Assembly (NCBI GenBank): GCA_932521025.1
Contig: OW051471.1
Location: forward strand, 5,146,001-5,210,000
From: Oscheius onirici
Taxonomy: Eukaryota; Nematoda; Chromadorea; Rhabditida; Rhabditidae
DNA length: 64,000 bases
Reading direction: 5' to 3'
Shown here: positions 43,774 through 54,326 of the stretch, in pieces
Layout: each line of letters begins with the position of its first letter
Numbering within the stretch: the stretch's first letter is position 1
Translations under genes and position numbers: made by a program
The notes under the pieces: generated by a model
What the model was told of the DNA's origin: nothing
Seen by the model: only the letters and a program-made list of their open reading frames with translations
Database searches by the model: none

Positions 43774-46665
43774 ATGTTAAAAGACGCCACATGGCTCGTA
43801 AGCGGACCAATATCTGCAGAAACACAAGTTGCCCATATTGATTTGATGTCGAAAGTGCTGTCTGTTAGCAAATATCGTGATCAAAAAAGTGTAAGCTGGA
43901 AATTAGCTTTCCAAAGGCGATTTTTAGTCGTTACCTAGCAGCCAATTGAAGGAACAAATCACATCATTTTTTGGAAACAACAAATCTCACGACGTTCTGA
44001 AGCAGATCATGGACGACTATTTAGGTACTTTGGTTATGTTTTCCGCACAAGACAACGTTCAGAAACATTGTCGAATGAGGACGATTGTCTGACCTATTTT
44101 GTTCTGTTCTGCACAGCCCAAATGGATCCCTCGGTTTTTGTGGAATCACTCTACGAGCGCTGCCTCGATCAAAACTTGGTAAGAACTCAAAAATTCAAGA
44201 ACTCACAAAACATTCCTCTTCAGATTGCTGGTCGATTGAGTCGTCGAATAGAGAGGATTCCCGGAAGCTCTTTCCATTTTCAAAACCGAATCCCCAGTAT
44301 TCCCTGGGATATAACTTCTAGTCTCCAACACTTGGCTTTTCCTGAAAATCGAGGTTTGTTCTTTTTTTTACTGGCCACAATTTGTTTTTAGAAGTTTATA
44401 TAAGGAAACTCCACGGACCCGTTGTGACAACTGCTGGCCAACTGTCTTCAGACTTCACAAAACTACTGACTGAACAAGCTTATAGAAAAGAACAGGAAAC
44501 AGAAGACCCATTGTGTTTAGATGTCGAATGCGGTATGGTTTTGAAGTTACTTTCTACTATTTTTAGGCCATACAATCAAATACTTTATTTTCGACCGAGC
44601 AAGCCTTCTATCAAAGCTTCTTTCCATGTACGAAGGGATCAGCTCCGATATGTTCCAGCAGAGAGACGGGGTACTGTTTCTTTTCTGAAGTCAAAAGACA
44701 TTACAGAAATTTTTTTTTGTTCGAGACAACTGCGAAGTTCGGGATGGAGATGTCATTTTACGCATAGAAGACACCCAAATATTACTCTCCCCGCACACTC
44801 TCCAGGCTAACAGGTTTTTCTAATAGATTTCTAACTGATGGTACAATTCAGAATAATGCAGCTAGAGGACGAGCTTCTAACTCGACAACTACAAAATCTC
44901 CGAGGCGTCATAATCGATTCTTCTAGACATCAAATTACTCTTTTGAGGTTTGAACATATTTATCCTTAAAAAAAAGAACATTTTAGGCAGAAAATGAAAC
45001 AGACGATGTGTGGAAATAGTCCAATTTATAAAGTTTTAACTCAAGTCATGGAGATTGCTCAAAAAGCTGAAATATTACTGTCAGCTTGCAAAACATGTGC
45101 GTTCAACACATACTCTGTAAGTACTTTCTTACTATCAATATTAATGAACTTAGGACTTCGAAATTTCCAATTCTATAGCCCAGTTCGTTCGATGCACTGG
45201 CGACCCACATTTCCGGAACATCTTGAACGAAATCAACAAGCACATAATTCTCTCCCTGACTACAGTATTCCTCTCACTCCCATCTGCCTCGATCAGTCAA
45301 GAAGACTATCTTTTGAAATTGTTTGGAGACGTAGGTATGGAACCTTTTTCTAGTAGCCTTGTCATCTATTCCACCAGAAAAGTTGGAAAACAAAACAGCC
45401 AACGAAGTGGTGCATGACAGTCGTCTTTTGTGGCTGTTGAGCGACAATCTACACAGCAGTGAGGACTATGATCAATTATACGAGAATTCTGTCAGAATTG
45501 CGGTCAGTTCCTTCTTCGTCTTGATGCTTACTTTATTTTAGACTACATTCGAAGATCTAGAAGATATTCTTGCCTCTTCCGATACTCTCGGACTCGATGG
45601 GATGTTCAAAGCTGTTCTAAGGTTTATTTTTCTGCTCGAACAATAATCGTATTTTCAGGCCACTTTCTTCACCAGTCACAATCTCGGCTCTAGTCAGCGA
45701 TTACCTCGAAGCCATCAAACTCATTTCAATCGTCTTTCTGCCCCTTTCGAGTCATCGTATGCTCCAGGCTAAAGAAGTCACAACAGCCAACTTGGCGGCT
45801 TTTGGTGTCACAAGACGACATATTTTGAGGCTAAAGTCTTCTGCAGGTCCGTTCATTTGTTAACAATTTAATATAATAAATCTAGACAAAATAACGTATG
45901 AGGCGCCTCCTCCATTGGACCTGATTATTACTCTGAGCCATTCGAATAAATTCACAGTCATCCGAGATCAATTTTTGCAACTTTCAGCAGCGTATAAAGC
46001 ACTCTTGGAGGTACTGTTCCCATTCTTTATTAATCGAAAAATTAGTTTAGATAAGTCTTCGAAACGGTGTGTTCTGCCCGGGCGAAGATCGAATTGCCAT
46101 GTTCCGGCGAGATAAAATGCTTTCAATCGTGAGAAGTATGCTCAGCCATGTGGTCAGCATGGTGCGCATAATCAGAGACGAGATGGAAGTTGAATTGAAA
46201 AAGGCTATGTCTCTTTTCGATTTGATGAATGTTCAGAGGTATTTATTGTTTTTGTTTCTATTATTTTTTAGGAGAATGATGCGTCAACTATTCAACAGAA
46301 CACGATTGGAGACGAAGAACACTTCCACTTCTAGAGTAATCACTCTGGTTGGCTATTACAGTATCCCTCTGACAGTGTTTCAGATTGCCGAATACTGTAG
46401 CTTTTTTGCGGCAGCGTTCGCACAAGGAGATGCCCGAAGTTGCGACATTCATTTCGAGCAGTTTTACGACTGTATTCGAGTCCTTAGTGAGAGTTAGTTT
46501 TCTTGTTATCTATCAACTTTACAATATTCAGAATTGGCTACTGAAACGGATAATAATTACGCGAAATTGCTGTTGATCAAGTTCGACCGCTGGGGTCTGA
46601 TGGATACGCGCCGCTCAGAACACTCGACTCGGTCCGTCGCCAGTATTGACAGCACAAGTTCGTAA
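43774..46665 (+). CDS. gamma-tubulin complex component-like protein (GCP5/6-like, tentative)
   Basis: A long alpha-helical protein is read from many exons with about 35-40-bp introns. ATG 43774 follows TTGCAG at once. The N-terminal half includes LTYFVLFCTAQMDPSVFVES and IPWDITSSLQHLAFPE. The C-terminal half carries PPPLDLIITLSHSNKFTVIR, a RRDKMLSIVRSMLSHVVSMV helix, VELKKAMSLFDLMNVQR and FEQFYDCIRVL, which line up in order with the C-terminal grip domain of GCP5 when compared from memory. It ends TAA 46665. The match is weak in the N-terminal half, so the family call is a reasoned guess. It starts 115 bp after the GFM2 stop on the same strand and converges with mec-3. Confidence 0.45.
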
Positions 46666-46720
46666 AGCATATTTGGCAATAAACATCACTTGAGACTTCA
46701 AAGAAAACTTTGTTAGACTC

Positions 46721-47983
46721 TTATTCATCGTCGTCTTCGTCATCAAATCCTGCTTCGAGACCGGGCAGGCCTCCGAATCCTGTCATGTCGCAACTACCAT
46801 CCGAGAAGTTGATCGGAGGAGCCATAATTCCTCTGGCGTCGAAATGCCTCAAATAGTTGCAAAGATGTTTCAATCGACGCTCCTTCGATCGTCTGTTCTG
46901 GAACCAAACCTGAACCTTTCTTTTATTTGATTTGAATCAAATCTAACTTGAATAACTCTCATCGAGAGTCCAGTTTCCATAGCCAGTTTGGCTCTAGCGT
47001 GTTTTGACGGTTTGGGAGTGGTCGAGAATATTCTGTTGAGGACATCCAGTTGATTCTGTTTGATCGTCGTCCGCGGTCCTCTCCTCTTCAAAAACTTGCC
47101 ATCGTCATCACAATAATCCGCGAAAGAAAAGTTTTCGAATCCATAGCCATAAGAGTCCACTTCCTAACAGATTGCATCACAACCATCATGACTACAGTAT
47201 ACCTTTTTGATCTGGAACTCGGGAATGGTTTCTGTCAGGGAAGAAGGCGGTAAGTCGCTAGAAGACGGATAAGCGACATAGGTTGAGGGACAGCTGGGTT
47301 GTTCTGAATCCGTTCTTTTGAGCTCTGCTGGAACAAACCATAGAAATGGTTCATACAGGACACAGTCATAGCCATCTCATCGACCAGAATCTGTTCTCCC
47401 GGCGATAAGGCTCGTCCACAACGACAGCAGGCGTGACAAGCAACGTGGAAGACCATACCAGCCTGTTCCATTTTCGTTTTTTTTACAGAAAAAGTCAGAC
47501 CTTGAGTTTGTAGACCATATCACATGGAGCCACTCCGTTCTTACAACCTGCACATCGGTAGGGACTACAGTCTCTGAGAATCTGGTTCCGTTTTAAAAGC
47601 AGTGTATCAAACCTAAAGTAGTGCTCTTCGCAGTACAGTCTTCCAGATCTCTCGTGACATCGATCTTGAAGAGGAATTTGACAGACTGTACAGCGACAAC
47701 AGTTCTCGTGTACTGTAGTGTTGTCAATCTAAAGAAGACTGTTTCGAATGAAAGGAAAAGGCCAGTTAACATTGCAAAAGACTAGACTAAGCATTGGCTA
47801 CTCACGTTGACAACAGTCTGTTCTCTCAACGGAAGGACACAAATACGACATTTGACCGGAAAAAAAACAATGGTGCTGTCAACAAGTCGAGAGTCTCACC
47901 TGTACTTCAACATCTGTTCCGATGGACTCGATTACTTGTCCCATAGCCGAAAGAGGAGGCTTCTCTTCGAAACGGAACTCCAT
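46721..47983 (-). CDS. mec-3: MEC-3-type LIM-homeodomain transcription factor
   Basis: This is a nuclear DNA-binding factor; in Caenorhabditis elegans MEC-3 specifies touch-receptor neurons. ATG 47983 gives MEFRFEEKPPLSAMGQVIES, matching the MEC-3 leader pattern PLSA...VI.SIG.D. LIM1 (CRIC..HENC..CTVC) and LIM2 (CAGCKNGVAPCDMVYKLK, then AGMVFHVACHACCRCGRAL and PGEQILVDE) follow. The homeodomain has RRGPRTTIKQNQLDVLNRIF, TPKPSKHARAKLAMETGL and VWFQNRRSKER, then LKHLCNYLRH and an acidic end (DDEDDE). The MEC-3-specific residues set it apart from the LHX1/5 class. The first intron, 47857-47899, has a GTGAG donor but ends TTTCCG, with no in-frame AG acceptor. Confidence 0.92.
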
Positions 47984-48835
47984 CGGAAGACGAAGAAGAG
48001 AAACTGTCGAAGGGGGTGGGAGAGACCAGTCGGGTGGCAGCTGGGACCATGTATCAGAGACTCATCGAATATTAACGGGACCACAGACAACGTCTTTTCC
48101 ATGAATTTGGGATTATCAACACAGAACTCTTGAGGAGAGAGACTTTTCGTCTGGTTTTTTGGACATATGTCATTGGTTTTGTAGCTGATTCTATAAGTGA
48201 CAACGTGATGCTTCAGTAGTTTCTTCAGCACCACTCTACAACGGTTGAAATCCTCATCGACTTGTAGCGATCCCTGAAGAAGGACAGAAGGACGAAAAAG
48301 AGTCCAAAATGAGCTGTCAAAGTTCCACCTCAAGATGTTGAATAATGGATCGTACCCGCCCTCTTAGATTGACACTTGTCGTGCAGTGCCCGCAGCTGTT
48401 GCGCCACTAATGACAGTCTTCGAGAGGAAATGTTCTTCTGAATAGCTGAATTCTCGAGAGTCTTTAGATAAGAGATACGGTAGGCGGTCTATGCCTGTGG
48501 TATACACGCCCCTCGACAAGGGTCATCAACGGTCTCATTCAGTCTCAAATACCCATATTGCGGTGTTGGACTACAGTGAGACCTGTCAAGTACACGACAA
48601 GACACAATCATATCTAGTAAAACTTTTTCGTATTAGCAATCTTGAGCAATCAGAAGCCAATGTAAACGAAATACGATATCGATATAGACGATTTGTGCTC
48701 TGTGATTCACCGATACTTATGACCCCTGGTGTGACCTAGGGTCATCCAGGTCGCGTCCCACCAATACGCGTTTGGGAATCTGCCCTCTGGAATCAGAATG
48801 GCTCAAACTCCGCCCATTTTACTGTCCTCGAACAG
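47984..48835. other. mec-3 upstream region, no gene supported
   Basis: This 0.85-kb interval should contain the mec-3 promoter. Frames of 80-133 codons exist on both strands but lack family resemblance and good splice partners. No repeat was noticed. Confidence 0.35.
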
Positions 48836-48842
48836 TATATAA
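48836..48842 (+). promoter_or_regulatory. TATA box
   Basis: TATATAA in the context CAGTATATAAGCTGAG is 77 bp upstream of the ATG of the short frame at 48919. The spacing suits initiation near 48870. It is the clearest TATA element in the window. Confidence 0.4.
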
Positions 48843-48918
48843 GCTGAGACAGTTTCATCGGACAAGCATCCGTTTCCTGACGATCCCCGGGTAAAGATCT
48901 TGTCCTGAATCTGAGACC

Positions 48919-49077
48919 ATGACTAGAGCTCTTACTCGGCGATTGAATGGTTTCAAAGCTTCTCGCCCACACCAGAAAAGGTCGGCCACAGATTTTGTCC
49001 AACAGTATGAGGCTTGTTGCACAAAACATTGCGGCTGCCCCTTTCGAGGTGACTCTGGAAAACCGTCAGATCCATGA
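48919..49077 (+). CDS. possible 52-residue peptide gene
   Basis: ATG 48919 opens 52 residues behind a TATA box: a basic N-terminus (MTRALTRRLNGFKASRPHQK), a dibasic KR-like site, then QQYEACCTKHCGCPF and a short polar end. The CC-x3-C spacing recalls an insulin A chain, but the partner cysteines and a B chain are missing and there is no signal peptide in this frame. An upstream exon cannot be excluded. A second overlapping frame (48947-49153) is equally open. Confidence 0.25.
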   Translation: MTRALTRRLNGFKASRPHQKRSATDFVQQYEACCTKHCGCPFRGDSGKPSDP

Positions 49078-49159
49078 TCTTAAACTGTACAACTCTTCTG
49101 TACATCCAACATCCAGCAGTATGCACAATAATCCTACAGTAAGTCTTTATTGACTGAAT

Positions 49160-49422
49160 TCAGTTCCTTTGATGACCGAAAATGGCAGATCCACATCGGT
49201 ACAAGGCTTTGGTGAAACTGATAAGAATGGCTAGTTTCGTTAGAAGACGAGTAGCATCTCCCATCAAGTCCCACAGTCCATATTCCCTCTAAAATCTATT
49301 ATCGTAAAGCAATTAAATAAAGTTACCTCAATCGATATTGACTTTGAATATGGCTCGTTTGGATCTTCCCAGTCAGAAGTTGCTTCACTTAGTGCGAATA
49401 AGACGATGGACAAGAAATACAT
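49160..49422 (-). CDS. short signal-peptide protein of 74 residues, unknown
   Basis: Exons 49327-49422 and 49160-49288 join across a 38-bp GTAACT..TTTTAG intron. The product starts MYFLSIVLFALSEA, a signal peptide, then TSDWEDPNEPYSKSISIE, and has a second, amphipathic to hydrophobic stretch (DLMGDATRLLTKLAILISF) before ending GHQRN. The family is not recognised. Its ATG is only 37 bp from the ATG of the divergent torsin gene. Longer in-frame starts up to 49485 would overlap the torsin start. Confidence 0.45.
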
Positions 49423-49459
49423 TCTGCCAGTCTGCCAACCTGTTCCCGGTCGATAATCA

Positions 49460-50671
49460 ATGTCTCTCCTTCTACTAACCGTCACACTAGCATGTAAACT
49501 TCTTCCTTTGAACCCTTCTTATTCATTTAGTCGGATCTGCATGTATTTCACAGAAACCAGTTAAACCCATAGTTCAATCCGGACAACAGCAAACAAATTC
49601 TGCTTGTAAGGATGTTCTTCCTGCTGAAGAGGCTATAAATCGTAGGTTACATATGGTTTAGAATTCTTCGTTATAGGATTGACCACCAAATTGGAAAATG
49701 GTCTGTTTGGACAACCATTAGCGAGCAAAACAATTACCAACTCGTTCAAGGTACTTGTTTAGAAGAGTACTTAGAGGGCAATGATTTAGGCTCATTGGAG
49801 CACGGATCAGACAAGAAAAGCACTGGTTTTGTTCTTCCATGGCTCCACTGGAACTGGGAAAAGTCACACGGCCAGTCTGATCGCTTCAAGTCTTTTCCGG
49901 TAGCAAACTGTGACTGTGAAAACAACGTTTTAGAGCCGACACTCAGTCGCCCTCTTTTGTTCACATTCTTGGATCAGCTTTCGAAAACGACGATGTGACG
50001 AGGCAGAAGAAGGTACTTCTAGACAGAATACGTTCGGCTGTAGAGAGATGTCCCCGGTCTGTGATTGTGATCGATATGGCTGATCATTTGGGAGAAGGAG
50101 TTCTTGGTATTATTTCCTTACTTCCGCTAAGCAAAAAAACTCCAGACGCTTTGCTACCAATGACCGAGTTTCATGAAAATGTCAATGGAGTTGACTATAG
50201 GAAAAGTTCGTTTGTCATCATCAGCTCAACGGCTGGAAAAGAAGTAAACGACATAATCATCGAGAACCAAGCTGTTCCTCGACATGATCTCCATCTGAAA
50301 GACTTTGAAAAACGCGTAAAGATGTTTGTGTTCTTCTGACCATGTCTAGGTGACTTCCGCTGCTTTCAATACTCCCGGCGGACTTTACAAGTCCCAGCTG
50401 ATTACGAGAGGAGTCGTCGACTCTTTCGTTCCGTTCTTTCCATTATCTCGAATTCATGTGGAACAGTGTATTCGAGAACATTTGAAACAGTCTGGCAAGC
50501 ATTTCGACGAGGGAATAGTCTTCGACGTAATTTCCTCCCTACAGGTTCGTTTGTTCACATAACTCAACTGAGTTTATTCAGTTTTTCCACAACGCTTTCT
50601 CGAGCTCGGGCTGCAAGAAAGTCGCCTCAAGAACGGACACTCGTCTGCTGGAAGAACACGACGACTTGTGA
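49460..50671 (+). CDS. torsin-family AAA+ protein, degenerate Walker B
   Basis: Torsins are AAA+ proteins of the ER lumen and nuclear envelope. ATG 49460 gives MSLLLLTVTLA, a signal peptide. LTTKLENGLFGQPLASKTI matches the torsin N-terminal helix, and HGSTGTGKSHTA is Walker A with the normal GKS. The Walker B position reads VIVIDMADHLGEG, with Met where torsins have Glu (FDEMDK). The sensor-1 Asn region reads ISSTAG instead of LSNAG. SQLITRGVVDSFVPFFPLSRIHV and the C-terminal Cys motif SSSGCKKV follow, with the stop at 50669-50671. Introns are 34-41 bp. It may bind but not hydrolyse ATP. C. elegans torsins keep the acidic residue as far as I recall. Confidence 0.8.
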
Positions 50672-50957
50672 CCTCAATGTCTGTTACTAGTTGGAGATTT
50701 GTGTCCATTTGTTGTGCCATTCATTTCTTCTTGATAATAGAAAGAGATTGATCTAAAGAAATCATTTTAATTGACCAATTTCTTGCCTTTCAATTCCCGC
50801 CCTTTCCTCCGTCGGCACACCCGCTTCTCCAACGACATTTCCCGTCGTCGAGTACCAGCTTCCAAAAGGATTGCGGTCTCCATGGGGATCCACATGCTCA
50901 TCTGGTTTTGGCGGATCAGCTGAATACTTAGTTCTTGTAAGAGAGTCGCAGTCCACG

Positions 50958-52116
50958 CTAACCGGCACTTTGCCAAGTTCTTTTAGTGTTCCCGTACTTG
51001 TTGAACAGTTTCTGCACATTGGCTGTGAACAGGCGCATAGTTAGCAGATAGTAGATGGGTTGGAGAATGGGAAGACACAGCGAGAAACTGACTCTTAATA
51101 GCTTGACCATTAGAAAAGAAGAGTCAAACAAACCTTATGAGTATGTCGGTCAGAAGAGACAGCTCGGAATCTGCGGGATATGAGGAGACGATCAAAAGAG
51201 GCAGATGGACTGCCAAAGCCGCCATCAGACACCGAATGATACAAGCTGTCGACAACTGTTCAAAAGAGTTTACTCAGACACTACCTCGAATACCTGAATA
51301 GTGTCTTCTCCACTCTCGGACCAATTGTAAGACCATCTCTGTTTCATGTTCCGTATTCCAAAAATGACGAGACTAGTTGCTAGTAGTGAGAGACCTTAAC
51401 AGTTCTAGTTATCATTACGTGTTTCTCGTCTGAGCTTCTTCAACCTACCTACGAGTGGAGCCCATTGGATTGCCCAAATATGGTCTGCAAAGTAGTTTTC
51501 ACCAAATACCTGCTCGAATCGACACATTGGTGAGATGAGCACCGACGCGTTGTGTCCACTCTGAACAGAGGTAATTTTGAAAATGAAGTTAGAGTACTCG
51601 AATTGGATACTGTACAGAAGGGATGATTGCCAGGCCGCTGAAGACGACGATGATCGCAAAGACTGCCCAATTGGTGTAAATTTCGGCCAGCTGAATATCC
51701 TTTTGTTAAATATTAAAAAAAAAGATAACCTTGCTATATTGAACCGGAACAAGCATTTGAATCAGACGGTCTGTGGCGAAGAAAAGGAGGAGAAGAGAAT
51801 GACACGCATCACTCAATAACTCCATCAGCAAATGAATTCGGGTTAGTAGACAGTCTAATGGCTTGATCATTTCCGAATTTCCATAGATTGTCGTCATAAC
51901 TCCGTAGAATCCGAAAATGATCAAGGTCAGACTCAGAAAGATGTCTGCCGTTGCCTAGATTTGCATTTCTGAGAGGATTACGGGACATTTTACGAAGAAT
52001 AGAATGAATCTGTAGGCTCCTTTGGAACCTTTCATCACGAGAAAGACGAATACAGATGAAGAGAGAACAGCGAATCCAATGACGGGCAAAATCTCGTAGA
52101 AGAGATCTTCCAGCAT
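50958..52116 (-). CDS. rhodopsin-like seven-helix receptor
   Basis: A G-protein-coupled receptor read from several exons. ATG 52116 gives MLEDLFYEILPVIGFAVLSS, the first membrane helix (a longer in-frame start at 52236 adds 40 residues). Helix 3 ends HSLLLLFFATDRLIQML, a DRY-like DRL motif. Helices 4-6 follow with RFEQVFGENYFADHIWA in an extracellular loop. Helix 7 ends LPILQPIYYLLTMRLF, a variant NPxxY. The tail is short (GNTKRTWQSAG). It looks like a nematode chemoreceptor or small-ligand receptor, but the subfamily is not assigned. It follows GHITM by about 85-200 bp on the same strand. Confidence 0.65.
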
Positions 52117-52319
52117 GTCGGATGAATCGAATGGGGAACCCTGAGCCTCCCTAATCTCCCAATTTCCAGAGTGCGTCCAGACAAACCCGAACAAACACCC
52201 CCAACGGATTAGATTCGACTCAAGAGAATTTCCCAATGGTATACAAGTTCAAACTATTTTATTTTCGGCGAATAATGTACACAGGCGACCTTGCGCTACC
52301 AGTAATGAGAAACACACAT

Positions 52320-53605
52320 CTACTTCTTACGGTTCGAACCGCTGCCGGACATGATCATAGCCATTCGGATGAAGATGTTCACGCTGAAATAATTAAATTT
52401 CAATGTTTGTGAAAAAGACAAACATGTCCATATAGAGACTCAGCTGGGCATTGATAGGATCATAGGAGGCCATTCCATACATGTGACTGTTGACAGGATG
52501 GCGTTCAGCTTTCTTCACCAGACGTTGAGTCTGAAAAGCTATATAAAAACTAAAAACAAGCAAAACTCACGTCATACATCAGGAAGGCAGAAAATAGGAT
52601 GAGACCGCCGTACATGACAATGGAAGCGAGGCCAGCTCCAAGTGCTGATCCAGCAGGCAAGAAGAATGTGCCGATATTAGCCACGAAAACGACCCCCAGT
52701 CCCTTAAAAACAAGTTACAAAACATGCAAACAAAATTTACCATAGCCAAAGGTCCAGACATCATCAGAAACTTCTCAGAAGGAGCTGTTATGGCGATAGC
52801 AGAAAGACCAGAAACGAGTCCCACGGTGTACCATGCAGCTCTTACAAGAACGGGACCACCGAGCATGCACAGCGGGGCCAGAACTGCACCGAGAGTACCT
52901 ATAATTGCGCTATTTAAAAGCACAACTTAGGAAATTTACCGCAATGAAGCAGCCAAGCAGCGTGTTTCACTAGACCCTGTTCGTAGTTGATTGAGCGGCA
53001 AAGCATACCAGTTCCCACCACTGCGGCCATGGTTCCCATCAGAGCCTGAATGGGCTTATAGAAGTGAACATGAAAAACTTACGAGAAATCCACCTCCAGC
53101 TGTAAGTCGCATGATGGTGGCATTTCTGCTAGCCGCAACACCCGAAGCAGCAGTAACAGTTAAACTACCGGCGAGATACGCATAACTGCTAGAGATTCTG
53201 TCCCGAACATACGTGGGCCACAGACTAAACATTGGTTTTTAAATATAACGGAAGAAAACAAACGTGCTGTTCTGGATAATAGAGTTGTCTTTCGATGCGA
53301 GGCCGTAGTAGGCCAGCATTCCGATACCAAAAGCAGCACTTCCAGCAAGAGCATACGTTCCATAGATGAACGGTTTTCCAGTCGTCGGTCCCAGAAGTCT
53401 CTCCTTCAGAGTTGGACCAGCACGAACTCTAAAACCCTAAAAAAAGGTTTGAGGGAGACAACTGAAAGCTTACCGAGTTCTCGGCAAATCTAAACCCTCC
53501 AGAACTGTTTCCACCGAAACGGGCAGCCTTCTGATAGCTAGTCTGAACGAAGCGAATGGAAGGGCTGGTTAGACGAGGAATACCCAAAGCAAATCGGGAA
53601 AGCAT
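52320..53605 (-). CDS. GHITM: GHITM/TMBIM5 mitochondrial inner-membrane protein
   Basis: Growth-hormone-inducible transmembrane protein is a mitochondrial Bax-inhibitor-family protein that shapes cristae and exchanges ions. ATG 53605 gives MLSRFALGIPRLTSPSIRFV, a mitochondrial leader. About seven membrane segments follow, with STLWPTYVRDRISSSYAYLA, RAAWYTVGLVSGLSAIAITA (family signature), SIVMYGGLILFSAFLMYDTQ and the C-terminal YDPINAQLSLYMDMLNIFIR, ending NRKK and TAG 52320. TTTCAG lies four bases before the ATG. Introns are about 40 bp. Confidence 0.92.
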
Positions 53606-53813
53606 GATTCTGAAACTACCAAAATTACAAAGGAGCGGAAAATAAAAGAAGTAGAGGATGACAAAAGGTCACATGCAATGGGAAATATGCTTGTGAAAGC
53701 AGCATTTGAACATGTGACGTCATTGTGAAAAACAAATTGCCAATAGAGCAGCGTTTCAAACAAAACACAAAAAAAGTACAGCAAATGTGCGAGTTTTATT
53801 CACAAAGAAGAGA

Positions 53814-54178
53814 TTAATGCTTTCCACCACCGAGACAAGCAGGTGGTTTAGGTACAGACTGTTGAGACCAATCTCTGGAACTGGAGCAGGTAGAAATTCG
53901 TAGAGCGTGAACTGAAGAGCTCAATTCTTCTGACAAGCACTCATTCACGAGGCGATGAGATTGCAGAACAGAGCACCCTTCGAAATCTGGAGAGACGATC
54001 CGAACAAAGAAATGCCGCTCAGAATCTTTAGGGACGCTATGCAGATGACTTTCACAAGTAACTTCTAGGTGCACGGGCTAAAGGTAAATTGAAACATGAT
54101 AAACTAGCAACTAACAGAGAACCGACGTTGCAACTTTTCGAAAATGACTTTCCCCACAGGCCCTAAGCGAGCAGTCAT
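53814..54178 (-). CDS. BOLA1: BolA-like protein 1
   Basis: This mitochondrial iron-sulphur and redox factor partners glutaredoxin-5. Two exons: MTARLGPVGKVIFEKLQRRF (54178 leftward), then after a 40-bp intron PVHLEVTCESHLHSVPKDSE, the BolA helix-turn-helix with FEGCSVLQSHRLVNECL and SSSVHALRIST. The C-terminus KPPACLGGGKH matches the CLGG(N)K end of BOLA1, which separates it from BOLA2 and BOLA3. The start codon is directly preceded by TTTCTTTTTCG, where a CAG would be expected of a trans-splice acceptor. Confidence 0.9.
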
Positions 54179-54326
54179 CGAAAAAGAAATCTAGACTTTC
54201 CGGCATCGATCTAGTAAAACCGGTACTTTTGGTAACCAAGTTGAAAATGAAAGAAAACTATGAACAACCTTATTATTTCGGCGAGCGTAACAAGGAACGA
54301 ACCAAAACAATAAGAAACAAATAGGC

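Noticed and set aside
47932-48333. 133-codon frame upstream of mec-3 as an extended N-terminus
   Set aside because: It is in a different frame from the mec-3 leader, and the ATG at 47983 matches the MEC-3 N-terminus.
48919-49077. Insulin-like peptide
   Set aside because: Only the CC-x3-C spacing fits; no B chain, no signal peptide and no fourth cysteine at the right place.
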